Assembly (NCBI RefSeq): GCF_900167915.1
Contig: NZ_FUYM01000004.1
Span: 1 to 64,000 of the forward strand
Length of the DNA stretch: 64,000 bases
Reading direction: 5' to 3'
From: Rhizorhabdus histidinilytica
GTDB lineage: Bacteria; Pseudomonadota; Alphaproteobacteria; Sphingomonadales; Sphingomonadaceae
The notes below the pieces were generated by a model. It saw only the letters and a program-made list of their open reading frames with translations. It ran no database searches and had not been told where the DNA came from. Shown piece by piece: positions 27,643 to 39,000 of this stretch (positions are counted from its first letter, which is position 1; each line of letters begins with the position of its first letter). The position numbers and the translations under genes were made by a program.

Positions 27643-27673
27643 TTCCCTTCGCAACATCGCGAGAGGAAGATCG

Positions 27674-27979
27674 ATGCGGACATGGGTGATCGGGCTGTCG
27701 GCGCTGGCGCTGGGCGGATGCACGGCGACAGTATCGGAACCGGGCCAGGCGGTGCCTGAATCGAACGCCGTGCCGCCGGTCGCCTGCGCGGCTGGCCGCG
27801 CCGAAGCCTTCGTCGGCCAGAACGGCCAGGCCGTCGCCGAGCAGGCCCGCACCGCGGCCGGCGCCAAGACGGTGCGCGTGATCGCGCCCGGCCAGGCCGT
27901 GACGATGGACTATCGCACCGACCGGCTGAACGTCGAGACCGACGCGGCAGGCAATGTCGTGAAGGTCTATTGCGGCTGA
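27674..27979 (+). CDS. I78-family peptidase inhibitor lipoprotein
   Basis: 101 residues. The signal peptide with lipobox ALGGC predicts a lipid-anchored protein. Residues 40-101 (GRAEAFVGQNGQAVAEQARTA ... VTMDYRTDRLNVETDAAGNV) match the elastase-inhibitor-like I78 family, which has the potato-inhibitor I fold. It would guard the envelope against serine proteases. It lies 31 bp after gcrA and is followed by a hairpin terminator. Confidence 0.85.
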   Translation: MRTWVIGLSALALGGCTATVSEPGQAVPESNAVPPVACAAGRAEAFVGQNGQAVAEQARTAAGAKTVRVIAPGQAVTMDYRTDRLNVETDAAGNVVKVYCG

Positions 27980-27990
27980 CCGCGCGGAGC

Positions 27991-28023
27991 GGCGCCGGCA
28001 TGTCGGCGCCACTTTCCTTTTGG
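27991..28023 (+). terminator. Probable intrinsic terminator
   Basis: GGCGCCG (27991-27997) pairs with CGGCGCC (28004-28010) around GCATGT, followed by ACTTTCCTTTT. The T-run is interrupted, so strength is uncertain. Confidence 0.65.
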
Positions 28024-28050
28024 CGTCGAGCGGCTTTATAGTCGCCGGCA

Positions 28051-30033
<1,983 letters not shown>

Positions 30034-30200
30034 GTGGTTGGGGCGCGTCCCGACGCAGAGCTAATCGTCGGAGCCCGACAGGGCTCCGCAAGCGCGAACC
30101 CGCGCCGGAGCTCCGTGCTCGCCAGCGCCCCGCGCTGGCTGCGCTGTCGCTTATGCGAGGATAGCCAAGCGGGCGGATGCCCGCGTCGGCGCTTGAGGCA
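30034..30200. other. Convergent parE-folP gap with several hairpins
   Basis: The gap holds successive inverted repeats: CGGAGCCC-GACA-GGGCTCCG (30069-30088), CCAGCG-CCCCG-CGCTGG (from 30122) and GCGGGC-GGAT-GCCCGC (30169-30184). There is no clear T-run. It probably acts as a shared termination zone and may be a dispersed sphingomonad intergenic element. Confidence 0.5.
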
Positions 30201-31316
30201 TCACGAAATCGGCGTCAGCGCCTCGTCGCGCATTCCCCGCCACACGCGGATCGCCTGCAAAGTCTCGGGCACGTCGTGGACGCGCACTATCTGCACCCCC
30301 ATCTGCACGCCGTGAAGGGCGAGCGCGACCGAGCCGCCGAGCCGCCGATCGACCGGGGCCTCGTTCGACAGGGCGCCAATGATCCGCTTGCGGCTGGCGC
30401 CCAGCAGGAGCGGACAGCCGAGGCCGTGGAACAGCGCCAGCCCGTTCAATATCTGGAGATTGTGACGGAGGTTCTTGCCGAAGCCGATGCCGGGATCGAC
30501 GATGATCCGGCTGCGCGCGATGCCCGCCGCCTCGGCGAAGACGATCCGCTCCGCCAGCCAGTCATAGACCTCGATCAGCGTGTCGCCATAGCGCGGCTCG
30601 CGCTGCATCGTCTCGGGGTCGCCCTGATGATGCATCAGCACGACCGGGCAATCGTGGCGCGCCAGCAGCGCCGCCGCCGCGGGATCATAGCCCAGCGCGG
30701 AGACGTCGTTGACGATCGCCGCCCCGGCGGCCAGCGCCGCCGCCATCACCGCCGCCTTGCGCGTATCGATCGAGACGATCGCCCCGCCCGCCGCCAGCCG
30801 GCGCACCACCGGCTCGATCCGGGCGATCTCGTCGCCCTCCCAGACGGGCTTGGCGCCCGGCCGGGTGGATTCTCCGCCGACGTCGACGATCGCCGCCCCT
30901 GCCTCGACCGCCGCGAAGGCACCGTCGGTCGCGGCGGCGGGATCGTCGAGATGGTTGCCGCCGTCCGAGAAGCTGTCGGGCGTGATGTTGAGGATCAGCA
31001 TGACCTGCGGCTGATCGAAGCGCAGGATGCGCGCGCCGAGTTCGACCGGCGGGCGCGGCGCCGCGATCCGCGCGATCGTTCGCCGCGCGTCCTCCGCCTG
31101 GTCGCCGGACAGGGTGGCGACGAACGCCTCGGTCGCGGCGACGGGGACGTGGCGGGTCTCGATCCGCTGCCCCCCATCGACGGCGATCACCTCATAGGCG
31201 GAGAACCAGACCAGCCCCCCCGCGAGCCGCGCCACGGCGCCCTCGGCATGGCCGAAGGGCGAGGCGATGAAAGCGGTCGGCCGGAAATAGAGCCGTGCAT
31301 AGCGGGAGATACTCAT
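30201..31316 (-). CDS. folP: Dihydropteroate synthase
   Basis: 371 residues. The TIM-barrel starts near residue 100: QVMLILNITPDSFSDGGNHL and GAAIVDVGGESTRPGAKPV bind the pterin, and later HDCPVVLMHHQGDPETM and GIGFGKNLRHNLQIL plus LLGASRKRIIG follow. The first about 95 residues form the extension usual in alphaproteobacterial FolP. The enzyme joins 6-hydroxymethyl-dihydropterin diphosphate and p-aminobenzoate, the sulfonamide target. It lies 40 bp downstream of ccrM on the same strand and may share its transcript. Confidence 0.95.
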   Translation of the reverse strand: MSISRYARLYFRPTAFIASPFGHAEGAVARLAGGLVWFSAYEVIAVDGGQRIETRHVPVAATEAFVATLSGDQAEDARRTIARIAAPRPPVELGARILRFDQPQVMLILNITPDSFSDGGNHLDDPAAATDGAFAAVEAGAAIVDVGGESTRPGAKPVWEGDEIARIEPVVRRLAAGGAIVSIDTRKAAVMAAALAAGAAIVNDVSALGYDPAAAALLARHDCPVVLMHHQGDPETMQREPRYGDTLIEVYDWLAERIVFAEAAGIARSRIIVDPGIGFGKNLRHNLQILNGLALFHGLGCPLLLGASRKRIIGALSNEAPVDRRLGGSVALALHGVQMGVQIVRVHDVPETLQAIRVWRGMRDEALTPIS

Positions 31317-31356
31317 GGCGCCCGCCTATTCGGTCGGAGGGCTCGAGAAAAGCCCG

Positions 31357-32692
<1,336 letters not shown>

Positions 32693-32754
32693 ACCCCTGT
32701 TGCTTTCGCGAAAAAAAGTTGGAACGGGTCGATCGGCCCGCCGTTCTTGCCGCC

Positions 32755-33099
32755 ATGAGGCCGCTTTCGCCCCGCCGGATGTCGCCACTGCTGCTCTGCA
32801 TGTTCGCCGCCATGACGGGCGGGATCACGGCCGGGGCAGTCGCCGTCCATGGCCTCCGCCCCAACAGCTACGGCCCGATGGAACCGCCCTCGCTGTTCGC
32901 ACCGGCCGAGGCCGGCGAGCCGTCCGAAACCGACGATACGCCGGACGATCTGCTGTCGGCGGCGCGCTGCGACCAGTGCAGCGAGCGCGACCTGGGCTAT
33001 CGCTGGGCGGTCCTCGCAGCGGTCCACGAGCCCGGGCAATGCCCGAACGACAGCTGGGCCTTCCGGCGCGGCTGTCTCGATTATGTCGGCGGAATCTGA
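32755..33099 (+). CDS. Hypothetical protein with one membrane segment
   Basis: 114 residues from MRPLSPRRM; MSPLLLCMF eight codons on is an alternative. There is one hydrophobic helix (LLLCMFAAMTGGITAGAVAV), then a polar extracytoplasmic domain with four Cys in pairs (AARCDQCSERDLGYRW and ...GQCPNDSWAFRRGCLDYVGG) that suggest disulphides or metal binding. The family is not recognised. It is divergent from ccrM across the GANTC-rich gap, so it may share cell-cycle control. Confidence 0.55.
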   Translation: MRPLSPRRMSPLLLCMFAAMTGGITAGAVAVHGLRPNSYGPMEPPSLFAPAEAGEPSETDDTPDDLLSAARCDQCSERDLGYRWAVLAAVHEPGQCPNDSWAFRRGCLDYVGGI

Positions 33100-33102
33100 C
33101 CT

Positions 33103-33711
33103 TCAGGCTGCGGAGAACAGCGAATATTGGGCGATTGGCGCGAAGCTGCGCCGGTGGAGCGGCGACGGGCCCAGCCGAGCGAGCGCGTCGAGATGCGCAG
33201 GCGTGCCATAGCCCTTGTTCTTGGCCCAGCCATAGCCCGGGTGATGCGCGTCATAGTCGGCCATCATCCGGTCGCGCTCCTCCTTGGCGACGATCGAGGC
33301 GGCCGCGATCGACAGGCACAGCGCGTCGCCGCCGATCACCCATTGCGAGGGGCGGGTCCAGCGCGGGCAGCGATTGCCGTCGACCAGCACCATAGCGGGC
33401 TCGACGCTGAGCGCCGCGACCGCGCGCTCCATCGCCAGCATCGACGCCCAGAGGATGTTGATCTCGTCGATCTCCTCGACGGTGGCGATGCCGACGCCGA
33501 CATGCGCCACCTCGCGGATCTTGCCGCACAGATCGGCGCGCGCCTCGGCCCCGAGCTTCTTCGAATCGTCGATTCCCGTCGGCGCGCGCCCGCGATCGAG
33601 GATCACCGCCGCCGCAACCACCGGCCCGGCGAGCGGCCCCCTGCCCGCCTCGTCGACCCCGGCGAGCGGCATCGGATGGGCGATTTCGAGATCGAAGCTG
33701 GGACCGGCCAT
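33103..33711 (-). CDS. rnhB: Ribonuclease HII
   Basis: 202 residues. GVDEAGRGPLAGPVVAAAVI holds the Asp-Glu pair, VDGNRCP the third acidic position, and LSIAAASIVAKEERDRMM the last; PGYGWAKNKGYGTPAHLDAL is the conserved tail. It cleaves RNA-DNA junctions and removes misincorporated ribonucleotides. The gene is convergent with the preceding hypothetical gene. Confidence 0.95.
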   Translation of the reverse strand: MAGPSFDLEIAHPMPLAGVDEAGRGPLAGPVVAAAVILDRGRAPTGIDDSKKLGAEARADLCGKIREVAHVGVGIATVEEIDEINILWASMLAMERAVAALSVEPAMVLVDGNRCPRWTRPSQWVIGGDALCLSIAAASIVAKEERDRMMADYDAHHPGYGWAKNKGYGTPAHLDALARLGPSPLHRRSFAPIAQYSLFSAA

Positions 33712-33755
33712 GCGAGCCGATCTATCGGGTCGCGAAGCCGCTGGCTAGGGTCAGG

Positions 33756-34772
33756 TCAGGTTGCGGCTTCAAGCAGGTGCAGGCTGAACAGCCGCTTCGC
33801 ATCGAACCAGGCCTGGAGCGGCCGAAAACCCGCGCCGCGCGCGAGCGCCTGGAAATCCTCGACCGAATATTTCCAGCTTTCCTCGACGTGGATCGCTTCC
33901 CCCGGATCGAAGGCGATCCGTCGCCCGCCGACATGGACCTCCTGCGAGCCGAGGCTGACGAGGTCGTTGCGCACACGCCCGCTGTCCTTGTCGAAGCGGA
34001 CGCGATATTCGAACATCCTCTCGTCGAAATCGGCGCCGAGCTCGCGGTTCGCGCGTCGCAACATGTCGAGGATCAGCGAGCGGTTCAACCCGTGCGGGTC
34101 GTCATAGGCCGCCTCGAGGATCAGAACGCTCTTGCGCAGGTCGACACCGACCAGCAGCAGCCCGCGGCGGCCAAGCTCGCGCGCCCAGAGCGACAGCATC
34201 GCGAGCGCCTCGGGTGGGGCGAAGGTGCCGATCGCGTTGCCGGGCAGGTAGCCGAGCCGCCGCCCGCCGCCCGCATTCGGCGGCAGATCGAAACCGATGC
34301 GCGGATCGGCACGGACCGCCTCGACCCACAGGCGCGGATAGCGTTGCTGCATGAGCCGGGCGTCGTCGAGCAGCCTGTCGCGATCGCGATCGACCGCGAC
34401 ATAGCCCCAGGGCCGATCGAGGACCGACAAGAGCAGCGAGGTCTGCGCACTCGACCCGCGGCCGAAATCGACCAGTTGCGCCGCCGGTCCGACCAGCCGG
34501 GCGATCGCCACTGCCTGGTCGCGCAATATCTCCAGCTCGGCGCGCTGGAGATAATATTCGGGCAAGGCGCACAGCCGATGGAAGGCCGGCGAACGACGAT
34601 CGAGCAGCATCGACCCGACCAGGCTCTTCGGCCGCCGCTCCATCCCGGATATGAACAGCGCCGCGAAGTCCGCCGGCGGCGGACCATGTTCGTGCAGCGC
34701 GACAATGTCGCCCGGCCTCGACGAGGTGTCATCGGGGAAATGGTCGGTCAACACAGCCTCCGGAGCCGACAC
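33756..34772 (-). CDS. EgtD-like histidine N-alpha-methyltransferase family protein
   Basis: 338 residues. The fold and several segments match the EgtD/SAM-methyltransferase family: DRRSPAFHRLCALPEYYLQR, LVDFGRGSSAQTSLLLSVLD for the AdoMet loop (usually G-SGSS-KT, here GRGSSAQT), LGYLPGNAIGTF, and ILEAAYDDPHGLNRSLILDM. EgtD trimethylates histidine to hercynine for ergothioneine. EgtB is usually next door but is absent here; the flanks are rnhB and the prophage edge. The function is plausible, but diverged loop residues leave other methyl acceptors possible. Confidence 0.75.
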   Translation of the reverse strand: MSAPEAVLTDHFPDDTSSRPGDIVALHEHGPPPADFAALFISGMERRPKSLVGSMLLDRRSPAFHRLCALPEYYLQRAELEILRDQAVAIARLVGPAAQLVDFGRGSSAQTSLLLSVLDRPWGYVAVDRDRDRLLDDARLMQQRYPRLWVEAVRADPRIGFDLPPNAGGGRRLGYLPGNAIGTFAPPEALAMLSLWARELGRRGLLLVGVDLRKSVLILEAAYDDPHGLNRSLILDMLRRANRELGADFDERMFEYRVRFDKDSGRVRNDLVSLGSQEVHVGGRRIAFDPGEAIHVEESWKYSVEDFQALARGAGFRPLQAWFDAKRLFSLHLLEAAT

Positions 34773-35230
34773 GACGCGCGTCCGGCGCGGCTTTAGTCGC
34801 TTCGAAGCATAAAAGGTTCCTGATCCGTAATGGTTCCCATCACTTTAACGCTACGGCAGCCGTCGACCGTAGCTGCGCGGTTCGCCATAGATGCCATCGG
34901 GAAATCGAGCCCGCCGAGGCCTGCCCGGCAGCATGGACGCTGGTGGGCCCGGCACCTACCGAATCGTAGCAATAATACCCATATAATCCGGTCTCTCCTT
35001 ATGCCTTACCCCTATTAGAATACCCCCAGAGATACCCCCGGAGAAAATCGAGCCCGTTTGTATCGTTGGGCGGACGTGCGCAGGCTTCATGGTCTGGCGC
35101 GTATCCCCCGCGCTACAGGGGATGGACGCGGAGCGCCGGGTGGCGGCCGACGTCGAGAAGCGAATGGGGATGATCCGAAGCTCTGATTAACCAGCCGGGC
35201 CTATCTCTCCCCGAATATGGGGAGAGATAT
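34773..35230. other. Chromosome-prophage junction region without a confident gene
   Basis: This 458-bp gap separates the EgtD-like gene from the phage recombinase and probably contains the left attachment site. It holds a 12-bp tandem repeat (ATACCCCCAGAG then ATACCCCCGGAG, 35020-35043), a related ATACCC at 34976 and a weak 33-codon frame (35089-35190, MVWRVSPALQGMDAERR...) open back to 34983 with no start of its own. That frame could be the tail of a gene cut by integration. Confidence 0.4.
35202..35229 (+). promoter_or_regulatory. Inverted repeat covering the recombinase ribosome-binding site
   Basis: TATCTCTCCCC (35202-35212) and GGGGAGAGATA (35219-35229) are perfect 11-bp arms around GAATAT, ending one base before the recombinase ATG. 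The right arm is the Shine-Dalgarno sequence, so an RNA hairpin would block translation; as DNA it is also a good dimer operator. Confidence 0.8.
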
Positions 35231-36730
35231 ATGCAAGCACGAATCCGCGCCGCCCAATATGTGCGGATGTCAACCGATCGACAGGCATATTCGATCGCCA
35301 ACCAACAAGCCGCAATCGCGAGCTATGCCCAACGGCATGGCTTCGAAATCGTTCGCACTTACGCCGACGAAGGTCGAAGCGGGCTGCATCTCAAAGGGCG
35401 ATCGGCGCTGCAACAGTTGCTCGCCGACGTTCTGGTCGACGAGCCCGAGTTCAGCGCGATCCTCGTCTATGACGTGAGCCGATGGGGCCGCTTCCAGGAT
35501 ATCGATCAGGGCGCTCACTATGAGTTTCTTTGCCGCAGCGCCGGGGTGCGAATCCATTATTGCGCCGAGCCCTTCAGCAATGACGACAGCCTGCCAGCCG
35601 CCATCATGAAAAGCCTGAAGCGCATCATGGCCGGCGAGTTCAGCCGAGAGCTGTCAACGAAGGTATTCGAAGCACAGGCGCGCCTCGCTCGCCAAGGCTT
35701 CAAGATGGGAGGCGGGCGGCGGTATGGCTTCCACCGGATGCTGGTGGATGAGTTCGGGCAGCCCAAGGGAATATTGCAGCCCGGACAGTACAAACACTTG
35801 CGGTCTGACAAGGTCATCATCGTGCCGGGGCCGGCTGATGAAATCGCCACAGTGCAGAAGATTTTCCGAATGTGCGCCTGGCGCGGAATGTCCCCACGAC
35901 AGATCGCGCTTCGCTTGAACAACGCCGGAAATGTGACAATGACCGGTCGCCCCTGGAGCGGGATTCTGGTCGCCCACGTCATAAGATCGGACATGTACAG
36001 AGGCGTCCTGACCTATAACCGGCACTCACGAAAACTTGGCGGACGTGACGTGCTGAACGATAAGTCTGAATGGATAAGGTGCGAGGGTGCAATCGAGCCC
36101 TTGATCGATGAGCGGACGTTCCGAACGGCTAACCGGCGGCTATCGGAGCGCCGATGGAGCAAGTCCGACCATCAGCTCATCAAACTGCTTGCGACACTCC
36201 AGGCCCGCACCGGTCGGCTTTCGGTTCGAGATACTCTGGACCAACCCGGTTTTCCTGTTCCGACGACCTTCGCGCGCCGGTTCGGCAGCTTTCGTGAGGC
36301 CTGTGCTCTTGCCGGCTATATCCGGCCGCAAATTCTCTATGCCTCCGTCCACCCGACCTTGCTGTTTCGCGCCTGCGATCTTCTCGAAGACGCTGCAACG
36401 GCGATCCGGTCCTCAGGGGGCCGCGTTGAGGTAAGCGAGGTGGATCGAACACTGATGATAGACGGCAAGTACCGCCTTGGCGCCACAATGGTTCGCACCA
36501 TGTCGACCGCCCCGCACACCACGTGGCGAGCCCGCCTTCGTGAAGGCTTTGACATCGACTGGCTGCTAGTCGGACTACTGAACCGCACTGATAACCTTGT
36601 CGGCTACGCGGTATTGCCGGAATCGCGCTTCGGCAAGACACGCGACGTTTACATCTCGGCATCCCGGATCCGTGCGGCAAACAACCGCATAGAGTCGCTA
36701 TCAGAACTCTATTCGATCCTTCGGCAGTGA
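35231..36730 (+). CDS. Large serine recombinase (prophage integrase)
   Basis: 499 residues. The resolvase domain occupies residues 5-150: YVRMSTDRQAYSIANQQAAI with nucleophile Ser14, YADEGRSGLHLKGR, and ILVYDVSRWGRFQD. A recombinase domain follows (GFKMGGGRRYGFHRMLVDEF, IFRMCAWRGMSPRQIALRLN, then ILVAHVIRSDMYRGVLTYNR). The usual Cys zinc ribbon and long coiled coil are not seen. Instead TFARRFGSFREACALAGYIR resembles the HNH-associated DNA-binding repeat. It would integrate and, with a directionality factor, excise the phage. Translation is probably controlled by the hairpin over its Shine-Dalgarno sequence. Confidence 0.9.
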   Translation: MQARIRAAQYVRMSTDRQAYSIANQQAAIASYAQRHGFEIVRTYADEGRSGLHLKGRSALQQLLADVLVDEPEFSAILVYDVSRWGRFQDIDQGAHYEFLCRSAGVRIHYCAEPFSNDDSLPAAIMKSLKRIMAGEFSRELSTKVFEAQARLARQGFKMGGGRRYGFHRMLVDEFGQPKGILQPGQYKHLRSDKVIIVPGPADEIATVQKIFRMCAWRGMSPRQIALRLNNAGNVTMTGRPWSGILVAHVIRSDMYRGVLTYNRHSRKLGGRDVLNDKSEWIRCEGAIEPLIDERTFRTANRRLSERRWSKSDHQLIKLLATLQARTGRLSVRDTLDQPGFPVPTTFARRFGSFREACALAGYIRPQILYASVHPTLLFRACDLLEDAATAIRSSGGRVEVSEVDRTLMIDGKYRLGATMVRTMSTAPHTTWRARLREGFDIDWLLVGLLNRTDNLVGYAVLPESRFGKTRDVYISASRIRAANNRIESLSELYSILRQ

Positions 36731-36754
36731 AAAGAGACCAGGAACCGCATCAGC

Positions 36755-37225
36755 TCAGCATTCTAGCCGCCCATAGCGCTCGACTGCGAAGCCGTCCCGC
36801 ACCATCTGGCAGGAAAGGTCCACGCCATCCGCCGAGCAGCGCACGATGGCGCGACCATAGCGGTCGGTGTCGACCTTCTCGCACTGGACCGACCGCCCTG
36901 CGGTAAGGCCGCTCAGATGGTCACGGGATTCGTAAGGATCGCCTGGCGTGCATTGCCGGCCCGGCCGACATGCCCCGGGCATCTCGGGCGCATCAATGCC
37001 ATAGAGCCGCATTGACCGTCCCGAGCCGTCGCAACGGATGGCGTCGCCATCATGATGATAGGGCATCGGACAAGCGAACGTATCAGCATTCCTCGGCTGC
37101 TCGACCTTGCCCTCCGATGCGCTCCACCAGAAGGCAAAGCTCCCAAGCGCGGCAACGATCGATGCGGCCGGCAAAAAGCGGCTCCATGGCTTCCTGGTGC
37201 GGCGGAAACGAATGATCTGACCCAT
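36755..37225 (-). CDS. Membrane-anchored staphylococcal-nuclease-like protein
   Basis: 156 residues. One transmembrane helix (LPAASIVAALGSFAFWWSA) precedes an SNase-like domain: HDGDAIRCDGSGRSMRLYG, IDAPEMPGACRPGRQCTPGD, then KVDTDRYGRAIVRCSADG. The catalytic Arg/Glu of micrococcal nuclease appear replaced or shifted (RLYGIDAPE keeps Arg; the later ones are partly retained). The six Cys and the topology place the domain in the periplasm. As prophage cargo it could degrade incoming or exogenous DNA; that is inference. Confidence 0.75.
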   Translation of the reverse strand: MGQIIRFRRTRKPWSRFLPAASIVAALGSFAFWWSASEGKVEQPRNADTFACPMPYHHDGDAIRCDGSGRSMRLYGIDAPEMPGACRPGRQCTPGDPYESRDHLSGLTAGRSVQCEKVDTDRYGRAIVRCSADGVDLSCQMVRDGFAVERYGRLEC

Positions 37226-37270
37226 CGCCGGGGCACTACACGCGATCAGCTCTGAAAGGATAGCGGGATG

Positions 37271-37519
37271 CTACACGCCGTACCGCTTGTTCCCGCTGCG
37301 TGTGATGCAGTAGCGGCCCCCTCGGGGACCAACGCACACGTCACCGCCGTTGCAGGGACATTTGCCGTCGTCCGCAACGCCCCGATGGCCTGTATAGCCA
37401 GAGAACCCTGTGCGCCGCCGCCTTACCCTACGACGCTTTCGCTTCTTCGCCTCGGCCTCGGCGTCCAGGCCGAATATCAGCGCTGCGGTGAGACCTGTGA
37501 TGAATGACCGCCGTTCCAT
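37271..37519 (-). CDS. Secreted basic protein with a PBCV-type basic adaptor motif
   Basis: 82 residues. The start MERRSFITGLTAALIFGLDA resembles a Tat signal. The mature part is very basic (KKRKRRRVRRRR), then four Cys, ending in GPRGGRYCITRSGNKRYGV, which matches the PBCV-specific basic adaptor domain seen in viruses and prophages. The role of this adaptor is unknown; it is thought to link modules to membranes or DNA. Confidence 0.6.
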   Translation of the reverse strand: MERRSFITGLTAALIFGLDAEAEAKKRKRRRVRRRRTGFSGYTGHRGVADDGKCPCNGGDVCVGPRGGRYCITRSGNKRYGV

Positions 37520-37552
37520 ACACGCTCCATCAAAGGCAAGGTGTTCTGGCCC

Positions 37553-38209
37553 TTAATGCCCTCCGGCAGGTGATGCTTCCGATGTGGCTGCATCCTGAGA
37601 CGATGCGGGCGCCGTGGCCGAAACCGCTGTGGACGTGACAGCCGCAGACGATCCGATCGTCATGGGAGCAGGAGCCGACAACCCGGCAAACACGATCGGC
37701 ACATCTTCGCCGATCATGCCGTTGATCCGGGTGCCGGGAGGAATGACCGCACTGGTTCCGGTCCAGAAGAAGCCGGTGGGCAGGAATACAATGGCGGAGA
37801 CCGCTACGGCGCCCGCGCCGGCCTTCTTGCCTTTGTCCGCGCCTCCGTTGCCTTCGAGCCGGATCTGGCGGCCATTGGCCGTCACATAGAGCAGGCGGGA
37901 CTCAATGTTTCCGGATTTGCCCCACATGCCCTTGTTCCGGATCGAGGTGATCTCTCCGACTGCCGGGCTGCCGATGGGAACGACGACCTGGCCATTGAGC
38001 AGCACCGCTTCCGCGACTTCGAGCGGGAACCGATCTCCCACCTTGAGGTGCTTCCCCTTGGTCGTCAGTTCATGAAGTGTCTTGAGCACGATCGGCGTGC
38101 CGATGCGTAGCACGTTCTCTTGAGATTGGCCTATGACCATCGCCGGTTCGGCGAACGCCCCAACAGAACAAAGCGCCAAGGCAGCCCCGGCGGCGAAAAT
38201 CTTGATCAT
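37553..38209 (-). CDS. Secreted hypothetical protein, beta-rich
   Basis: 218 residues from MIKIFAAGAA with a signal peptide ending at GAFAEP. The N-terminal half (GTPIVLKTLHELTTKGKHL, VAEAVLLNGQVVVPIGSPAV, GEITSIRNKGMWGKSGNIES) has a strand pattern of small beta barrels. A hydrophobic stretch (AVAVSAIVFLPTGFFWTGT) and a low-complexity Ala/Ser/Thr tail follow. Similar proteins occur on mobile elements of sphingomonads with no known role. It is divergent from the DUF2513 gene. Confidence 0.5.
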   Translation of the reverse strand: MIKIFAAGAALALCSVGAFAEPAMVIGQSQENVLRIGTPIVLKTLHELTTKGKHLKVGDRFPLEVAEAVLLNGQVVVPIGSPAVGEITSIRNKGMWGKSGNIESRLLYVTANGRQIRLEGNGGADKGKKAGAGAVAVSAIVFLPTGFFWTGTSAVIPPGTRINGMIGEDVPIVFAGLSAPAPMTIGSSAAVTSTAVSATAPASSQDAATSEASPAGGH

Positions 38210-38349
38210 CGAAAGCCCCCAATCGAGTCGCGGCGCTAACCGCGAGGCCGCACAGCGCGCGCCCGAAGGGCGGTCGTCAAGCGACATTCGCGAATAGGTC
38301 CGAAATGGATGATGTGCGTCTTTCAGCGCCCAATTCCGCATGCACGATA

Positions 38350-38373
38350 AAATCCTCTGTAAATGTAGGATTT
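38350..38373. promoter_or_regulatory. Inverted repeat in the divergent cargo promoter region
   Basis: AAATCCT (38350-38356) and AGGATTT (38367-38373) flank CTGTAAATGT in an AT-rich patch between two divergent genes. A small operator is plausible. Confidence 0.4.
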
Positions 38374-38392
38374 CATGTGAAATCTAGGTTGG

Positions 38393-38761
38393 ATGCGACG
38401 CGACTCGGACCTAATCCGCGCGATCCTTCTGGCCATCGAAGCTGACGATCGCTGCGAGATTCTTCGCCTCCCTCACATCGAGGGCTTTCATCCCGAAGCT
38501 GTACATTTTCACGCGCGGCTTCTCGTCGAGAAAGGCCTGCTTCAGACCGCCCTACCTAACCATTCGATCCGGCAACCATGGATGTGCCTTCGGCTGACCT
38601 GGGAAGGTTATGACTTCCTCGATCACATCCGAGATCCCGCTATCTGGAGATTGGTCAAGCGCTCCGCCACCAAGGTAGGAAGCTGGTCGATCGAAACGCT
38701 TGCGACTATCGCTAAGGGCGTGATCCTGGCCAAGGTGGAAGCGCTCGGGTTAGCAGCGTAG
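38393..38761 (+). CDS. DUF2513 protein
   Basis: 122 residues. MRRDSDLIRAILLAIEADDR, HFHARLLVEKGLLQTA and LRLTWEGYDFLDHIRDPAIW match the DUF2513 family, common on phages and plasmids. The N-terminal helices look like a winged-helix with the LTWEGYDFLD wing, so a transcription or replication accessory role is likely but unproven. The start was chosen at the ATG because the frame is closed shortly upstream. Confidence 0.8.
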   Translation: MRRDSDLIRAILLAIEADDRCEILRLPHIEGFHPEAVHFHARLLVEKGLLQTALPNHSIRQPWMCLRLTWEGYDFLDHIRDPAIWRLVKRSATKVGSWSIETLATIAKGVILAKVEALGLAA

Positions 38762-39000
38762 CCAGACGATTGGTACTGGCCGCGGAGCGGGGCGATGATC
38801 TGTAACAACACCCGGTAAGGCCACTGAAACAGCCCTGACGAGGCGTGCGGCCTGATTATTAGGAGGCTCCACTTTAGCAAGGAGCCGATATGACCGACGT
38901 TTCTCGCCAATTGCCCCAACCGCTAGGGGATCCGAAATGGAAGCCTCTGGGGAATGCGGGCTCGGTAAGGAGCCCTGCCACACAAGTCGAAGGAGCGAAA

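Noticed and set aside
35020-35043. Possible CRISPR repeat
   Set aside because: There are only two tandem 12-bp units with no spacers; no CRISPR array or cas gene is found in the window.
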